Shown: piece after piece, positions 52,861-64,000 of the stretch | How positions within the stretch are numbered: the stretch's first letter is position 1 | How the letters are laid out: every line of letters starts with the position of its first letter | Assembly (NCBI GenBank): GCA_019352035.1 | Contig: JABBNZ010000003.1 | Coordinates: 24,063-88,062 of the forward strand | DNA length: 64,000 nt | Direction of reading: 5' to 3' | From: Pseudomonadota bacterium | GTDB lineage: Bacteria > Pseudomonadota > Gammaproteobacteria > Steroidobacterales > Steroidobacteraceae | The notes under the pieces: generated by a model | Told to the model about the DNA's origin: nothing | Database searches by the model: none | Seen by the model: only the letters and a program-made list of their open reading frames with translations | Made by a program: the position numbers and the translations under genes

Positions 52861-54975
52861 ATGCCGGCCGTTGCTTCCGCGGCCCCGCGTCCGAGCGGGG
52901 TGGCCTCGATTGCGCACCGCGAGCCCGACTGGCGGCGGGTCAGCCAGCTGCTGCACGCCTCCCGCGCCCTGGACGATCTCGAGGAGTCGCGTCTCCTGCC
53001 GCAGCGGCAGGTGCTGTACCAGTTCTCGGCGCGCGGGCACGACTTCGCGCAGATCCTGCTCGGCCTGCAGCTGACCGATCCCCACGACGGCGTGACGGTG
53101 TACTACCGCTCACGCCCGCTCATGCTGGCGCTCGGCGTGGATCTCGAGGATGCCGCCGCCGGCCCGCTCGCACGCGAGGGCTCCTTCAGCGGCGGCCGCG
53201 ATATCGGCGTCGTTTTCAACAAGCCGGGACGCGGCGGCGCCACCGTGCTGCCGGCGAGCGGCGGTGTCGGTGCGCAATACACTCCGGCGGCAGGGTGGGC
53301 CCAGGCGATCCGCTACCATCACGAAGCGCTGAAGGATGCCTCGTACGCGCGCAGCATCGCCGTCGTGCTGGGTGGCGACGCATCGGTGGCGACCGGCGGA
53401 TTCTGGTCCGCGCTCACCATGGCGAGCACATTGCGCCTGCCGATGTTGTTTTACATCGAGGACAACGGCTTTGGCATCTCGGTCCCCTCGCAGCTGCAGA
53501 CGCCCGGCGGCAACATCGCCGCCAACCTGGCCTCGTTCTCGGGCCTGACGCTTCTCGAGGGCGACGGTGCGGATCCGATCCAGGCCGCGCAGCTCGTGGC
53601 CGAAGCGGTCGGCCGCGTGCGCGAGGATCGTGGACCGGTGCTGCTGCGGCTGGCGGTGCCGCGGCTCTGCGGACACTCCGGCCAGGATACGCAGGCCTAC
53701 AAGTCACCCGAGACGATCTCGCTCGAGCGGGCGCGGGATCCGCTGCATCGGCTGCAGCGCTGGCTCGTACCCCGCCTCCTCGCGGAAGAGGAGTGGACGG
53801 GCATCGGGAACGATGCGCGCCGCGACGTCGAGGCGGCGGTGGAGCGCGCGCTGGCGCGTCCGCACCCGGATCCCGGTCAGCTGACCCGCCACGTATTCTG
53901 CGAGTCGACGGCCGAGGGCATCGCGCAGGTCCAGGAACAGGGCGGCCTCGCTGCCGCCGGCTGCGCATTTGCGCCCTCGGCACGCGAGCCGCATCCCGAG
54001 CCGGCGCGAATCAACATGCTGACGGCCATTCGTCGCACGCTCGATGTGGAGCTCACCTTGAATCCGCGGATGGTCGTGTTCGGCGAGGACGTCGGTCCCA
54101 AAGGCGGCGTGCATGCGGCGACGCTGGGCCTGCAGGAGAAGCACGGCGCCTCGCGCGTATTCGATACCAGCCTCTCCGAGGAGGGCATCATCGGCCGCGC
54201 CGTCGGGCTCGCGCTCTCGGGCCTGCTGCCGGTACCGGAGATCCAGTTCCGCAAATACGCGGATCCCGCCACCGAGCAGTTGAACGACTGCGGGACGATG
54301 CGCTGGCGCACGCGCAATCGCTTCGCCGCCCCGATGGTGGTGCGGATCCCGGGCGGTTTCTTCAAATGCGGCGACCCATGGCACAGCCAGACGAACGAGG
54401 TCGCCTTTGTGCACGGCATCGGCTGGCGAGTGGCGGTGCCCTCGAATGCGGAGGATGCGGTGGGGCTGTTGCGCTGCGCGCTGCGGGGCAACGATCCGAC
54501 CCTCTTCTTCGAGCATCGCGCGCTGTTGGATGGTGCGTGGGCTCGCCGTCCCTATCCCGGAGACGAGTACGTCGTGCCGTTCGGTCTGGCGCGGCGCATC
54601 CGTGAGGGCACCGAGCTCACGGTCGTCACCTGGGGCGCCATGGTGGAGCGCTGCGAGCGTGCGGCGGGGGCATCGGGTGTCGATGCCGAAATCCTCGATC
54701 TGCGCACGCTCTCGCCCTGGGACCGTGAGGCCGTGCTCGCATCGGTGGCCAAGACGCACCGCTGCCTCATCGTGCACGAGGACAACCTGACCGCGGGGTT
54801 CGGGGCCGAGGTCGCGGCCTGTCTCGCCAAGGAGGCGTTCTTCAGCCTCGATGCCCCGATCGAGCGGCTCGCGATGCCGGATATTCCGAGCCCGCACAGC
54901 CCGCTGCTCCTCGAGGCGGCCGTGCCCACCGTGGACTCGATCACGCGGGCCATCCAGCAGATCGCGAGCGTCTGA
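52861..54975 (+). CDS. Fused E1 alpha-beta of 2-oxoisovalerate dehydrogenase
   Basis: 704 residues, E1 alpha and beta in one chain. Alpha part (about 35-370) has the thiamine diphosphate motif from GGDASVATG (D173) to EDNGFGIS (N202). Beta part (from about 400) has VVFGEDVGPKGGVH, IQFRKYADPATEQLND and HEDNLTAGFGAEVAA. Decarboxylates branched-chain 2-oxoacids and acylates the E2 lipoyl arm. ATG 52861 has GAGGGG upstream. Followed by E2 after 3 bases; no E3 in the window, so E3 must come from elsewhere. Confidence 0.92.
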   Translation: MPAVASAAPRPSGVASIAHREPDWRRVSQLLHASRALDDLEESRLLPQRQVLYQFSARGHDFAQILLGLQLTDPHDGVTVYYRSRPLMLALGVDLEDAAAGPLAREGSFSGGRDIGVVFNKPGRGGATVLPASGGVGAQYTPAAGWAQAIRYHHEALKDASYARSIAVVLGGDASVATGGFWSALTMASTLRLPMLFYIEDNGFGISVPSQLQTPGGNIAANLASFSGLTLLEGDGADPIQAAQLVAEAVGRVREDRGPVLLRLAVPRLCGHSGQDTQAYKSPETISLERARDPLHRLQRWLVPRLLAEEEWTGIGNDARRDVEAAVERALARPHPDPGQLTRHVFCESTAEGIAQVQEQGGLAAAGCAFAPSAREPHPEPARINMLTAIRRTLDVELTLNPRMVVFGEDVGPKGGVHAATLGLQEKHGASRVFDTSLSEEGIIGRAVGLALSGLLPVPEIQFRKYADPATEQLNDCGTMRWRTRNRFAAPMVVRIPGGFFKCGDPWHSQTNEVAFVHGIGWRVAVPSNAEDAVGLLRCALRGNDPTLFFEHRALLDGAWARRPYPGDEYVVPFGLARRIREGTELTVVTWGAMVERCERAAGASGVDAEILDLRTLSPWDREAVLASVAKTHRCLIVHEDNLTAGFGAEVAACLAKEAFFSLDAPIERLAMPDIPSPHSPLLLEAAVPTVDSITRAIQQIASV

Positions 54976-54978
54976 GTC

Positions 54979-56283
54979 ATGTCGAGAACAGCAGGGTGTG
55001 TGGAGATCAGGGCTCCCTCCGGACAGGAAGAGGGGACTCGATCGCAGGTGCTGCGCTGGTTGAAGGCCGTCGGCGAGCCGGTGGCCGAGCACGAGCCGCT
55101 CATCGAGCTCGAGACCGACAAAGTCACGGTCGAGGTGGCCTCGCCGGGCGCGGGCGTACTGACGGAGATCCTGAAGCAGGAGCAGGAGCAAGTCGCCCCG
55201 GGCGAGCTCCTCGGCCGGATCGGTATCGCCGCGGCAGCCGGCGCGCCTGGCACCCCGGCGGTAGCGGCGGTGGCGGCGGTGCCGGAGGGCGCCGTTGGCG
55301 CGCCCGCCACGGCATCGCGCGAGGCTGCGATCGCCGCCGCCGCCGCTGCGGCGGGCTCGGGCTCACCGGGCGGCGCGGCGGCGCGGCAGCTGAGTCCGGC
55401 CGTGAGGCGCCTGCTCGCGCAGCATTCGCTCGACGCCGCGAAGGTGCGGGGTACGGGCGAAGGCGGCCGCATCACCGTGGCCGATGTCCTGCGGGAAGCG
55501 TCGCCGTCTGCCCCGGGCGCTCCACAGACAGCATCGCGGGCCGCCGCCGTCGAGGGGAAGACTGATGCGAGCGGTGCGGACGGTGTTGCGGGTCATCGGG
55601 TGCCTCACTCGGCAGTCCGCAAGCGCATTGCGGCCCGAATGGTCGAGAGCCTGCTGCATACCGCTCCCCATGTGACCACGGTGTTCGAGGTCGACATGGG
55701 CGAGGTGCTCGCGCATCGGCAGCGGCATCGTGAGGAATTCGCACGTCGAGGCGTCGCGCTGACACTGACGGCGTACTTCGCACAGGCGGCAGTCACGGCA
55801 ATCCGTGCAGTGCCGGAGGCGAACAGCCGCTGGACCGATACCGAGCTCGAGATTTACGATACCGTCAATCTGGGAATCGCCACGGCGGCGCAAGGCGGAC
55901 TGGTGGTGCCGGTCCTGCAGCACGCCGAGTCCCTGGACCTGCTCGAGACCGCCCGCCGGCTCGAGGACCTGGTGCGCCGGGCGCGCGATGGCGCGCTCAC
56001 GCCCGCGGACGTGCGCGGCGGTACGTTCACTCTCTCCAATCACGGCGTGAGCGGCAGTCTCCTCGCCGCGCCCATCATCATCCCGCAGCCGCAGTCGGCG
56101 ATCCTCGGTCTCGGCAAGCTCGAGAAGCGGGCGGTGGTGCTCGAGGAGGGCGCAGAGGATCGTATCGTGGCACGCTCGCGCTGCTACGCGACTTTGACGA
56201 TCGACCATCGGGTAATGGATGGAAGCAGGGCCAACCGTTTCCTCGAGGCATTCACGGAACGCCTTTCCGGCTGGGAGGCCTGA
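54979..56283 (+). CDS. Dihydrolipoamide acyltransferase E2 (branched-chain type)
   Basis: 434 residues: one lipoyl domain with lipoylated K48 in ELETDKVTVEV, an Ala/Gly/Pro linker (about 80-130), a peripheral E1/E3-binding domain (LSPAVRRLLAQHSLDAAKVR, GTGEGGRITVADVL), and the catalytic domain with H410 and D414 in TIDHRVMDG. Transfers the acyl group to CoA. It starts 3 bases after E1. Confidence 0.93.
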   Translation: MSRTAGCVEIRAPSGQEEGTRSQVLRWLKAVGEPVAEHEPLIELETDKVTVEVASPGAGVLTEILKQEQEQVAPGELLGRIGIAAAAGAPGTPAVAAVAAVPEGAVGAPATASREAAIAAAAAAAGSGSPGGAAARQLSPAVRRLLAQHSLDAAKVRGTGEGGRITVADVLREASPSAPGAPQTASRAAAVEGKTDASGADGVAGHRVPHSAVRKRIAARMVESLLHTAPHVTTVFEVDMGEVLAHRQRHREEFARRGVALTLTAYFAQAAVTAIRAVPEANSRWTDTELEIYDTVNLGIATAAQGGLVVPVLQHAESLDLLETARRLEDLVRRARDGALTPADVRGGTFTLSNHGVSGSLLAAPIIIPQPQSAILGLGKLEKRAVVLEEGAEDRIVARSRCYATLTIDHRVMDGSRANRFLEAFTERLSGWEA

Positions 56284-56290
56284 GCGGCAG

Positions 56291-56319
56291 GTGACTCGCG
56301 ACAGCTGGGCCGCTAGTAT
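56291..56319 (+). promoter_or_regulatory. Candidate promoter of the Rieske gene
   Basis: GTGACT (56291-56296), 17-base spacer, TAGTAT (56314-56319), 50 bases before the Rieske ATG. Spacing is ideal; the hexamers match consensus at 4 of 6 or better. Confidence 0.4.
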
Positions 56320-56369
56320 GTGCGGATTGTTGCTGCCTTTCCTTTGGCTGTTTGGCGGAGGACTCGAGC

Positions 56370-57035
56370 ATGACCGAGAACGCACCCGCAATGCCCGGCA
56401 AGCCGGTCGAGGGCGAAGAGCCCGATCTCGACCGGCGGCGGATGCTCGCTACCACCACGGCGGCGGTTGGCGCCGTCGGCGTGGCACTGGCCGCGGTGCC
56501 CTTCATCGAGGCGCTGGAGCCCAGTGAGAGCGCACGCGCGGCGGGTGCCCCCGTCACCATCGATATCTCCAAGCTCGCGCCGGGCCAGATGCTGAGCGCC
56601 TCCTGGCGCTCGCGGCCCGTGTGGGTGCTGCATCGGACCGAGGCGCAGCTCGCGGAGCTGTCGAAGCTCAACAGGCAGCTGAAGGATCCCCTGTCGAAGG
56701 AGGACCAGCAGGCGCCGAACCTCGCCGCGTGGAACCCCGTCACGCGCGCCGTCAATCCCAAGTACCTCGTGGTGGTCGGCATCTGCACCCACCTCGGGTG
56801 CATCCCGAAATACAGGCCGCAGGTGAACGACCCGAGCCTGCCTGCGCACTGGCCGGGCGGCTTCTTCTGCCCCTGCCATGGCTCGCGCTACGATCTCTCG
56901 GGCCGCGTCATGGACGGCTCGCCGGCGCCGCTCAACCTGCCCGTGCCGCCCTACTACTTCAAGGATGCCAACACCATCACCGCCGGCGAGCTCGCCGACG
57001 GCAAAGAGCAAAACTGGGAGCCGAATACCTGGTAG
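56370..57035 (+). CDS. petA: Rieske iron-sulfur subunit of cytochrome bc1
   Basis: 221 residues. A twin-arginine type anchor ([20 protein letters not shown]) precedes the [2Fe-2S] domain with C139-T-H141-L-G-C144 and C167-P-C169-H170; C139, H141, C167 and H170 ligate the cluster and C144-C169 form the disulfide. Carries electrons from ubiquinol to cytochrome c1 at the periplasmic face. ATG 56370 follows GGAGG by 8 bases. Odd: petB and petC are not next to it, so this is an orphan copy or a moved gene. Confidence 0.94.
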   Translation: MTENAPAMPGKPVEGEEPDLDRRRMLATTTAAVGAVGVALAAVPFIEALEPSESARAAGAPVTIDISKLAPGQMLSASWRSRPVWVLHRTEAQLAELSKLNRQLKDPLSKEDQQAPNLAAWNPVTRAVNPKYLVVVGICTHLGCIPKYRPQVNDPSLPAHWPGGFFCPCHGSRYDLSGRVMDGSPAPLNLPVPPYYFKDANTITAGELADGKEQNWEPNTW

Positions 57036-57177
57036 ACGCCGCGGGTGCGCGCCAGCCCGAGCAGCGGGCGTAGCACCCCGCGCCGATCTCGGCGCGCGCA
57101 GGGAGTGACGGCCAGCGTCCGCTTAGGCGTATCCTACGCAGCTTTCCGGCCGCCCGGCGGCATGCGGGGGTTATTTC

Positions 57178-60100
57178 ATGCGGTCATGGCTCGTAGCGGC
57201 GCTCGCTCTCCTGCCCCTCGGCTCGGCGGGAGCCGCCGAGAGGCTTCTCCTGCGCGATCCGACGATGTCGAGGACGCAGATCGTTTTCGAGTACGGCGGG
57301 GAGCTCTGGAGCGTGCCGCGCAAGGGCGGGCAGGCGCATGTGCTGGCGAGCGGCATGGACCTCATGGCGAAGCCGATCTTCTCGCCCGACGGCGCGATGG
57401 TCGCATTCAGCGGCACTTACGACAAGAACACGGATGTCTACGTCGTACCGGCGATAGGAGGACAGCCGCGGCGCCTGACGTACCACCCGGACCCGGACGT
57501 TGCCGTCGATTGGACGCCTGACGGCAAGAACATACTCTTTACGTCGCATCGCTACAGCGTTTCCGATCCGTTCCAGCTCTTCACGATCCCCGTCACGGGC
57601 GGCTTCCCCACCGAGCTGCCGCTGCCGACCGGAATGGCAGGCGCCTATTCGCCCGATGGCAGCCATATCGCCTACGTTCCGGGGTTCCAATGGGAGCCGT
57701 TCTGGAAGGATTACAAGGGCGGCCAGCACGCCGAGATCTGGGTGACGCGGCTGTCGGACTCGCACACGGTGCGCATTCCCGACCTCAATTCCAACGAGAG
57801 CGATCCCATGTGGGTCGGGCACACGGTTTACTTCCTTTCCGACCGCGACGGCCCCACCACGCTCTTCGCCTATGACACGGACAGCGGACAGGTCAAGCGG
57901 CTGATCGACAACTCCGGATTCGACATCACCTCCGCTTCGGCAGGTCCCGGCGGCATCGTCTACTCGCAGTTCGGCGAGCTGCACATCTACGACTTCGCCA
58001 CCGGCGCGACTCATGCGGTGCCGGTGGCGGTCGCGGGCGACCTGCCGCAACGCCGGCCGCGGTTCGAGGACGTGGGCAAGGACATCATGTCGGCAGATGT
58101 CTCGCCGAACGGAGTCCGTGCGGTTTTCGAGGCGCACGGGGACATCCTCACCGTGCCGGCCAAGCACGGCAGCGCCGAGAATCTCACCCACAGCCCCGGC
58201 GTCATGGACCGCAACCCGGCCTGGTCGCCCAACGGGCAGCTCATCGCCTACTTTTCCGATCGTGCCGGGGAATACGATCTTTACATCAGGCACGAGGACG
58301 GTACCGGCGACGTGCGCCGCATTGCTCTCGGCCAGGATGACGCCTTTTACTACGCGATCCGCTGGTCGCCGGACAGTAAAAAGCTGCTCTTCAGCGATCA
58401 GAAGCTCAACCTCTGGTACGTCGACCTCAGCCAGGCCTCACCGCGCCCGGTGAAGGTGGCGACCGATGACTTCGATCCGCTGCATTCCCGGCGCGCCCGC
58501 TGGTCGCCCGACAGCCGCTGGATCGCCTACACCCGGGTGATGCCGAATTATCTGCACGCCATCTACATCTACTCGCTCGCGGACGGATCGACGCACCAGG
58601 TCACGGGGGGCGCGAGCGACTGCATCGACCCGGTGTTCGACGCCAACGGCAAGTACCTGTATTTCAGCTCGAGCACCAACGTCGGGCTGGCCGCGGGCTG
58701 GCTCGACATGACGCAGCTGGAGCGCCCGGTGACACGGCAGGTGTATGTCACGACCCTGCGGGCGAGCCTGCCTTCTGCGGTGGCGCCGCGCAGCGGCTAC
58801 GAGAAGGCGACCTCGCGCCACGAGCCAAAGGCCCAAAAGAAGGGCAAGGCCGCTGCCGGCGGACACCAGCCGCCGCTCGTCAGGATCGACTTCAAGGGCC
58901 TCGAGTCGCGCGCGGTGCCGCTGCCGATCCCCGCCGCCAACTATGTGGATCTCGAGGCGGGGAAGACGGGCGTGCTCTATCTCGCGAAGGCGCCGCTCGT
59001 GCTCGAGGAGTCCGACTCCGGCCCGCTCGGCCCGCCGCTCTCGATCCAAAGGTTCGAGCTCGGGTCGCGCAAGACCCGGACCGTGGTGGGCGGCATCACG
59101 AATTTCGTACTCGCCGCCAAGGGCGGGAAGATGCTTTACCGTCGCGGAGATGACTGGTTCATCTCCGACGCCAAGCCGGGCGCCAAGCCTGATCACCTGG
59201 ATACTCACGGTCTGCGCGTCTGGGTCGTGCCGCAGGAGCAGTGGGCGCAGATGTACCGGGACGCCTGGCGGATCGAGCGCGCCTTCTTCTACAACCCGAC
59301 TTTCGACGGCCTCGACATCGGCGCGGCGCAGAAGGAGTTCGCGCATTTCCTGCCCGGCATCGCCAGCCGCGACGGGCTGTCGTTCCTCTTCCGGGAGATG
59401 ATGAGCTATCTGTCCGTCGGCCACATGTTCATCTACGGCGGCTTCGAGCCGAAGATGCAGGAGATCAAGGTCGGGCTGCTCGGCGCCAACTACCGCATCG
59501 AGCATGGAGATTACCGGATCACCCGCATCTTCACCGGCGGGAAGTGGAATCCGGACCTCTACGCTCCGCTCGCGCAGCCCGGACTCAAGGTGAAGACGGG
59601 GGACTACCTGCTCGCCGTCAACGGCACTCCACTCGATGCCCATGAGAACCTCTACGAGGCCTTTCAGAATCTCGCGAACAAGACGGTCATCCTCACCGTG
59701 GGCCCGCGCCCCAGCCTGAGCGGCTCCTGGCAGATCACCGTCAAGACGATTCCGCGGGAGGAAGGACTGCGGCATGCGGCCTGGATCGATCACAACATCG
59801 AGCTCGTGAATCGTCTGAGCGGCGGGAAGCTCGGCTACGTGTATCTGCCGGATACCGAGTGGGGCGGTTACATCAACTTCAACCGCTATTTCTTCTCCCA
59901 GGTCGACAAGCAGGGCGTCATCATCGATGAGCGCTTCAACCACGGAGGCTTGCTCTCCGACTACATCATCGAGTACCTGACGCGCCGGCCCATGGCGCTC
60001 GACCTCAACCGGTGGGGACGGCCGGCGGTGAGCCCGCCGATGGCGATCTACGGGCCCAAGGTGATGGTCATCAACCAGTACGCGGGCTCGGGCGGCGATG

Positions 60101-60474
60101 CGCTGCCGTGGTATTTCAAGATGGACCACATCGGCACGCTGGTCGGCGAGCGCACCTGGGGAGGCCTCGTCGGCATCGACGGCTATCCGCGGCTGATGGA
60201 TGGCGGCCACATCACCGCGCCGCGGGAGGCGATCGAGGGGCTGAACGGCACCTTCCCCGTCGAGAATCACGGGGTCAGCCCCGATGTGAAGGTGTGGCAG
60301 GACCCCGAGCTCGTTCGCCGAGGCCACGATCCGCAGCTCGAGCGGGCCGTGCAAATCGCCATGCAGCAGCTGAAGGCCAATCCGCCCCCGCAGTATCACC
60401 GCGCTCCCTGGCGCGACTACCACCCGCGCCTGCCGCCGTTGCCCGAGCCGGCGAGGAGCCTCGGCAGCGAGTAG
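57178..60474 (+). CDS. Tricorn-type S41 protease, exported
   Basis: 1098 residues with a signal peptide (SWLVAALALLPLGSAGAAE). Two beta-propellers fill about 30-690 with repeated DGxxIAY/FxSD-type blades (FSPDGAMVAFSGTY, WSPNGQLIAYFSDRAG), then a core domain with H749 (SVGHMF), a PDZ near 785-860 (VKTGDYLLAVNGTPLDA) and the S41 active site with S971 in YAGSGGDALPW. Its size and H/S spacing match tricorn of Thermoplasma (H746, S965). Degrades oligopeptides; the signal peptide implies the periplasm. No SD is obvious. Confidence 0.9.
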   Translation: MRSWLVAALALLPLGSAGAAERLLLRDPTMSRTQIVFEYGGELWSVPRKGGQAHVLASGMDLMAKPIFSPDGAMVAFSGTYDKNTDVYVVPAIGGQPRRLTYHPDPDVAVDWTPDGKNILFTSHRYSVSDPFQLFTIPVTGGFPTELPLPTGMAGAYSPDGSHIAYVPGFQWEPFWKDYKGGQHAEIWVTRLSDSHTVRIPDLNSNESDPMWVGHTVYFLSDRDGPTTLFAYDTDSGQVKRLIDNSGFDITSASAGPGGIVYSQFGELHIYDFATGATHAVPVAVAGDLPQRRPRFEDVGKDIMSADVSPNGVRAVFEAHGDILTVPAKHGSAENLTHSPGVMDRNPAWSPNGQLIAYFSDRAGEYDLYIRHEDGTGDVRRIALGQDDAFYYAIRWSPDSKKLLFSDQKLNLWYVDLSQASPRPVKVATDDFDPLHSRRARWSPDSRWIAYTRVMPNYLHAIYIYSLADGSTHQVTGGASDCIDPVFDANGKYLYFSSSTNVGLAAGWLDMTQLERPVTRQVYVTTLRASLPSAVAPRSGYEKATSRHEPKAQKKGKAAAGGHQPPLVRIDFKGLESRAVPLPIPAANYVDLEAGKTGVLYLAKAPLVLEESDSGPLGPPLSIQRFELGSRKTRTVVGGITNFVLAAKGGKMLYRRGDDWFISDAKPGAKPDHLDTHGLRVWVVPQEQWAQMYRDAWRIERAFFYNPTFDGLDIGAAQKEFAHFLPGIASRDGLSFLFREMMSYLSVGHMFIYGGFEPKMQEIKVGLLGANYRIEHGDYRITRIFTGGKWNPDLYAPLAQPGLKVKTGDYLLAVNGTPLDAHENLYEAFQNLANKTVILTVGPRPSLSGSWQITVKTIPREEGLRHAAWIDHNIELVNRLSGGKLGYVYLPDTEWGGYINFNRYFFSQVDKQGVIIDERFNHGGLLSDYIIEYLTRRPMALDLNRWGRPAVSPPMAIYGPKVMVINQYAGSGGDALPWYFKMDHIGTLVGERTWGGLVGIDGYPRLMDGGHITAPREAIEGLNGTFPVENHGVSPDVKVWQDPELVRRGHDPQLERAVQIAMQQLKANPPPQYHRAPWRDYHPRLPPLPEPARSLGSE

Positions 60475-60519
60475 CACGGCTCGGCTGCGCGGCCGTACCG
60501 TAGGCGCGGCTTTCTGGAT

Positions 60520-60544
60520 GGGCGCCGGCGTAGTGCCGGCGCCC
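60520..60544 (+). terminator. Strong hairpin after protease gene
   Basis: Perfect 10-bp arms GGGCGCCGGC and GCCGGCGCCC around loop GTAGT. No T-run follows, so factor-independent termination would be weak, but its site 46 bases after the stop and before a new promoter fits a transcription boundary. Confidence 0.4.
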
Positions 60545-60602
60545 GCTCGTACGCATCTTCCACATGGAGGAGGCATCTGCACCCGTGCGAGCATGAGCAC
60601 AC

Positions 60603-60630
60603 CTTGACTTACCTCCCTGCGGCCGCATCT
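60603..60630 (+). promoter_or_regulatory. Probable sigma-32 heat-shock promoter
   Basis: CTTGAC (60603-60608), 14-base spacer, CCGCATCT (60623-60630). The -10 matches the sigma-32 consensus CCCCATNT at all but one position, and the -35 matches CTTGAA except one base. It lies 38 bases before the hsp20 start and upstream of lon, both classic heat-shock genes. Confidence 0.55.
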
Positions 60631-60667
60631 GAAGCCAGGTGCGGTCTTTGCGGACCCGGGTGTGTGA

Positions 60668-61093
60668 ATGAGCAGCGAGCGGCAATACGGCTGGATGTGG
60701 GTGGAGGCTTGCGAGGTCCTGGACAGGGCCGAGCGGCTCCAACGCCAGCTGCTGCGCTATGTGGGGCCCGGAGCCGACGCGGCCGTGTGGGAGCCGCCCG
60801 TCGATATCCAGGAGACAACGGAGGGGCTGATCCTGCTCTTTGCGCTCCCCGGGGTGGCGTCCGAGGACATCACCCTGACCCTCGGGCCGACGGAGCTCAC
60901 CCTGAGCGCCATGCGCCCGCTGAAGCTTGGCTCCGCAGAGGCGGTGATCCGGCGCCTCGAGATTCCACATGGACGCTTCTTGCGGCGCATCCCGCTCGCG
61001 GGCGTGCCGCTCAAGCTGATGTCGAGCCGCTACGAGAACGGTTGCCTCGAGGTCCGGCTGAGCCGGGAGGCGACCCAGGAGAGAGAGAGATAA
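60668..61093 (+). CDS. Small heat-shock protein Hsp20
   Basis: 141 residues with a short N-terminal arm and an alpha-crystallin domain (about 42-135): PPVDIQETTEGLILLFALPG, SEDITLTLGPTELTLSA, and IPLAGVPLKLMSSRYENGCL, the usual GVL-type turn being NGCLEV. Holds unfolded proteins for refolding. It is preceded by a sigma-32-like promoter and ends 2 bases before lon, so the two are co-transcribed. No strong SD. Confidence 0.88.
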   Translation: MSSERQYGWMWVEACEVLDRAERLQRQLLRYVGPGADAAVWEPPVDIQETTEGLILLFALPGVASEDITLTLGPTELTLSAMRPLKLGSAEAVIRRLEIPHGRFLRRIPLAGVPLKLMSSRYENGCLEVRLSREATQERER

Positions 61094-61095
61094 CC

Positions 61096-63582
<2,487 letters not shown>

Positions 63583-63600
63583 AGGCCGTACGGCAGCCGA

Positions 63601-64000
63601 TCAGGCCGTCATGACCTCATCGAGCGCGATCGGCGGCCGGGAGGCGGCTGTGCCGGCGGCCGCCAGCAAATCTCTTTGCTGCAGCCACTCGCGGCTGAAG
63701 AGGCGCGACTGATATTTTGCGCCGCCGTCGCAGAGCACGGTGACGACGGTGTGACCTGGGCCGAGCTCGCGCGCGAGGCGGGCAGCCGCGGCGACATTGA
63801 TGCCGCTCGTGCTGCCGAGGAAGAGGCCTTCCTCGCGCAGAAGGCGGTAGACGAAGCGCACGGTCTGCGAATCCTCGATGTGCAAGGCATCATCGATCGG
63901 CGCGTCCTTCAGGTTGGCCGTGATCCGTCCGATGCCGATGCCTTCGGTGATCGAGCTCGAGCCTGTCGCCTTCAGCGTCCCATTGCGTACGTACTCGTAG
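63601..64000 (-). CDS. Cysteine synthase (CysK family), C-terminal part
   Basis: 133 residues of the C-terminal part; the gene continues beyond the right edge. EGIGIGRITANL with the PLP phosphate neighbourhood, GLFLGSTSGINVAAAARLA (the SSGIN loop), VVTVLCDGGAKYQSRLFSREWL. Makes cysteine from O-acetylserine and sulfide. The lysine that binds PLP is off the window. It is convergent with lon. A cystathionine beta-synthase of short type is an alternative. Confidence 0.85.
   Translation of the reverse strand, partial: YEYVRNGTLKATGSSSITEGIGIGRITANLKDAPIDDALHIEDSQTVRFVYRLLREEGLFLGSTSGINVAAAARLARELGPGHTVVTVLCDGGAKYQSRLFSREWLQQRDLLAAAGTAASRPPIALDEVMTA

Noticed and set aside
57079-57096. Inverted repeat CGCGCCGA/TCGGCGCG after the Rieske gene
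   Set aside because: Loop of two bases and no U-run; common in GC-rich sequence.
58438-60600. 720-codon minus-strand frame antisense to the tricorn protease
   Set aside because: No domain features; composition is that of a shadow frame.

Overview
The window is high-GC, densely coded chromosomal DNA with a typical free-living Gram-negative gene set: MotA/MotB, a Rieske bc1 subunit, lipid A aminoarabinose genes, MurJ, outer-membrane barrels, Lon and Hsp20. The mixture (CstA with a Xanthomonas-like N-terminus, HutF, many GGDEF/EAL proteins, CysNC fusion) best fits a gammaproteobacterium of the Xanthomonadales/Nevskiales/Steroidobacter neighbourhood. That placement is inference from gene content, not from a marker tree. 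I see no rRNA, tRNA, CRISPR array, prophage or complete insertion sequence.

Layout. 1-6.3 kb: cut-off aldehyde dehydrogenase, DUF302 protein, L,D-transpeptidase, DoxX-like membrane protein, amino acid permease divergent from an acetamidase/formamidase. 6.3-10.9 kb: a leftward three-gene operon with ATGA overlaps (membrane PAS sensor, predicted outer-membrane barrel, GGDEF/EAL enzyme), headed by a perfect 19-bp hairpin that abuts the ribosome binding site. 11.1-16.3 kb: a leftward four-gene operon (B12-binding radical SAM enzyme, membrane glycosyltransferase 2, SAM methyltransferase, exported beta-helix protein); this is the best candidate for an undescribed surface-glycan or lipid pathway. 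16.6-18.5 kb: motA-motB. These three blocks together look like a surface, c-di-GMP and motility neighbourhood.

18.5-27.1 kb is mixed metabolism: universal stress protein, MetE-like methyltransferase, DUF6496 protein, zinc alcohol dehydrogenase, FAH-family hydrolase, PLP decarboxylase, AcuI-type reductase, and a CNNM/DUF21 gene broken by an internal deletion. 27.1-33.2 kb holds dgoA-dgoK (galactonate catabolism), murJ, a small barrel, a CBS protein, hutF and a cstA stub.

33.4-40.6 kb is a full L-Ara4N lipid A modification operon. It is unusual in that the two halves of ArnA are separate, non-adjacent genes and only one SMR-type flippase subunit is present. It is followed by a degraded CcdB toxin. 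41.2-48.5 kb: quinone oxidoreductase, cysQ-cysD-cysNC sulfate activation operon, YceI, and an alanine dehydrogenase gene divergent from its likely Lrp-type regulator. 48.5-51.3 kb: a large PAS-GGDEF-EAL protein. 51.4-56.3 kb: aldo/keto reductase, Lrp regulator, and a fused E1 plus E2 of a branched-chain 2-oxoacid dehydrogenase. 56.4-64 kb: an orphan Rieske protein, a tricorn-type protease, a probable sigma-32 controlled hsp20-lon pair, and the C-terminal part of a cysteine synthase.

Gene decay is visible in at least three places (CNNM, CstA, CcdB). Two copies of one 32-33 bp hairpin element (11108-11140 and 42249-42280) share flanking sequence and each sits just past the stop of a leftward gene.
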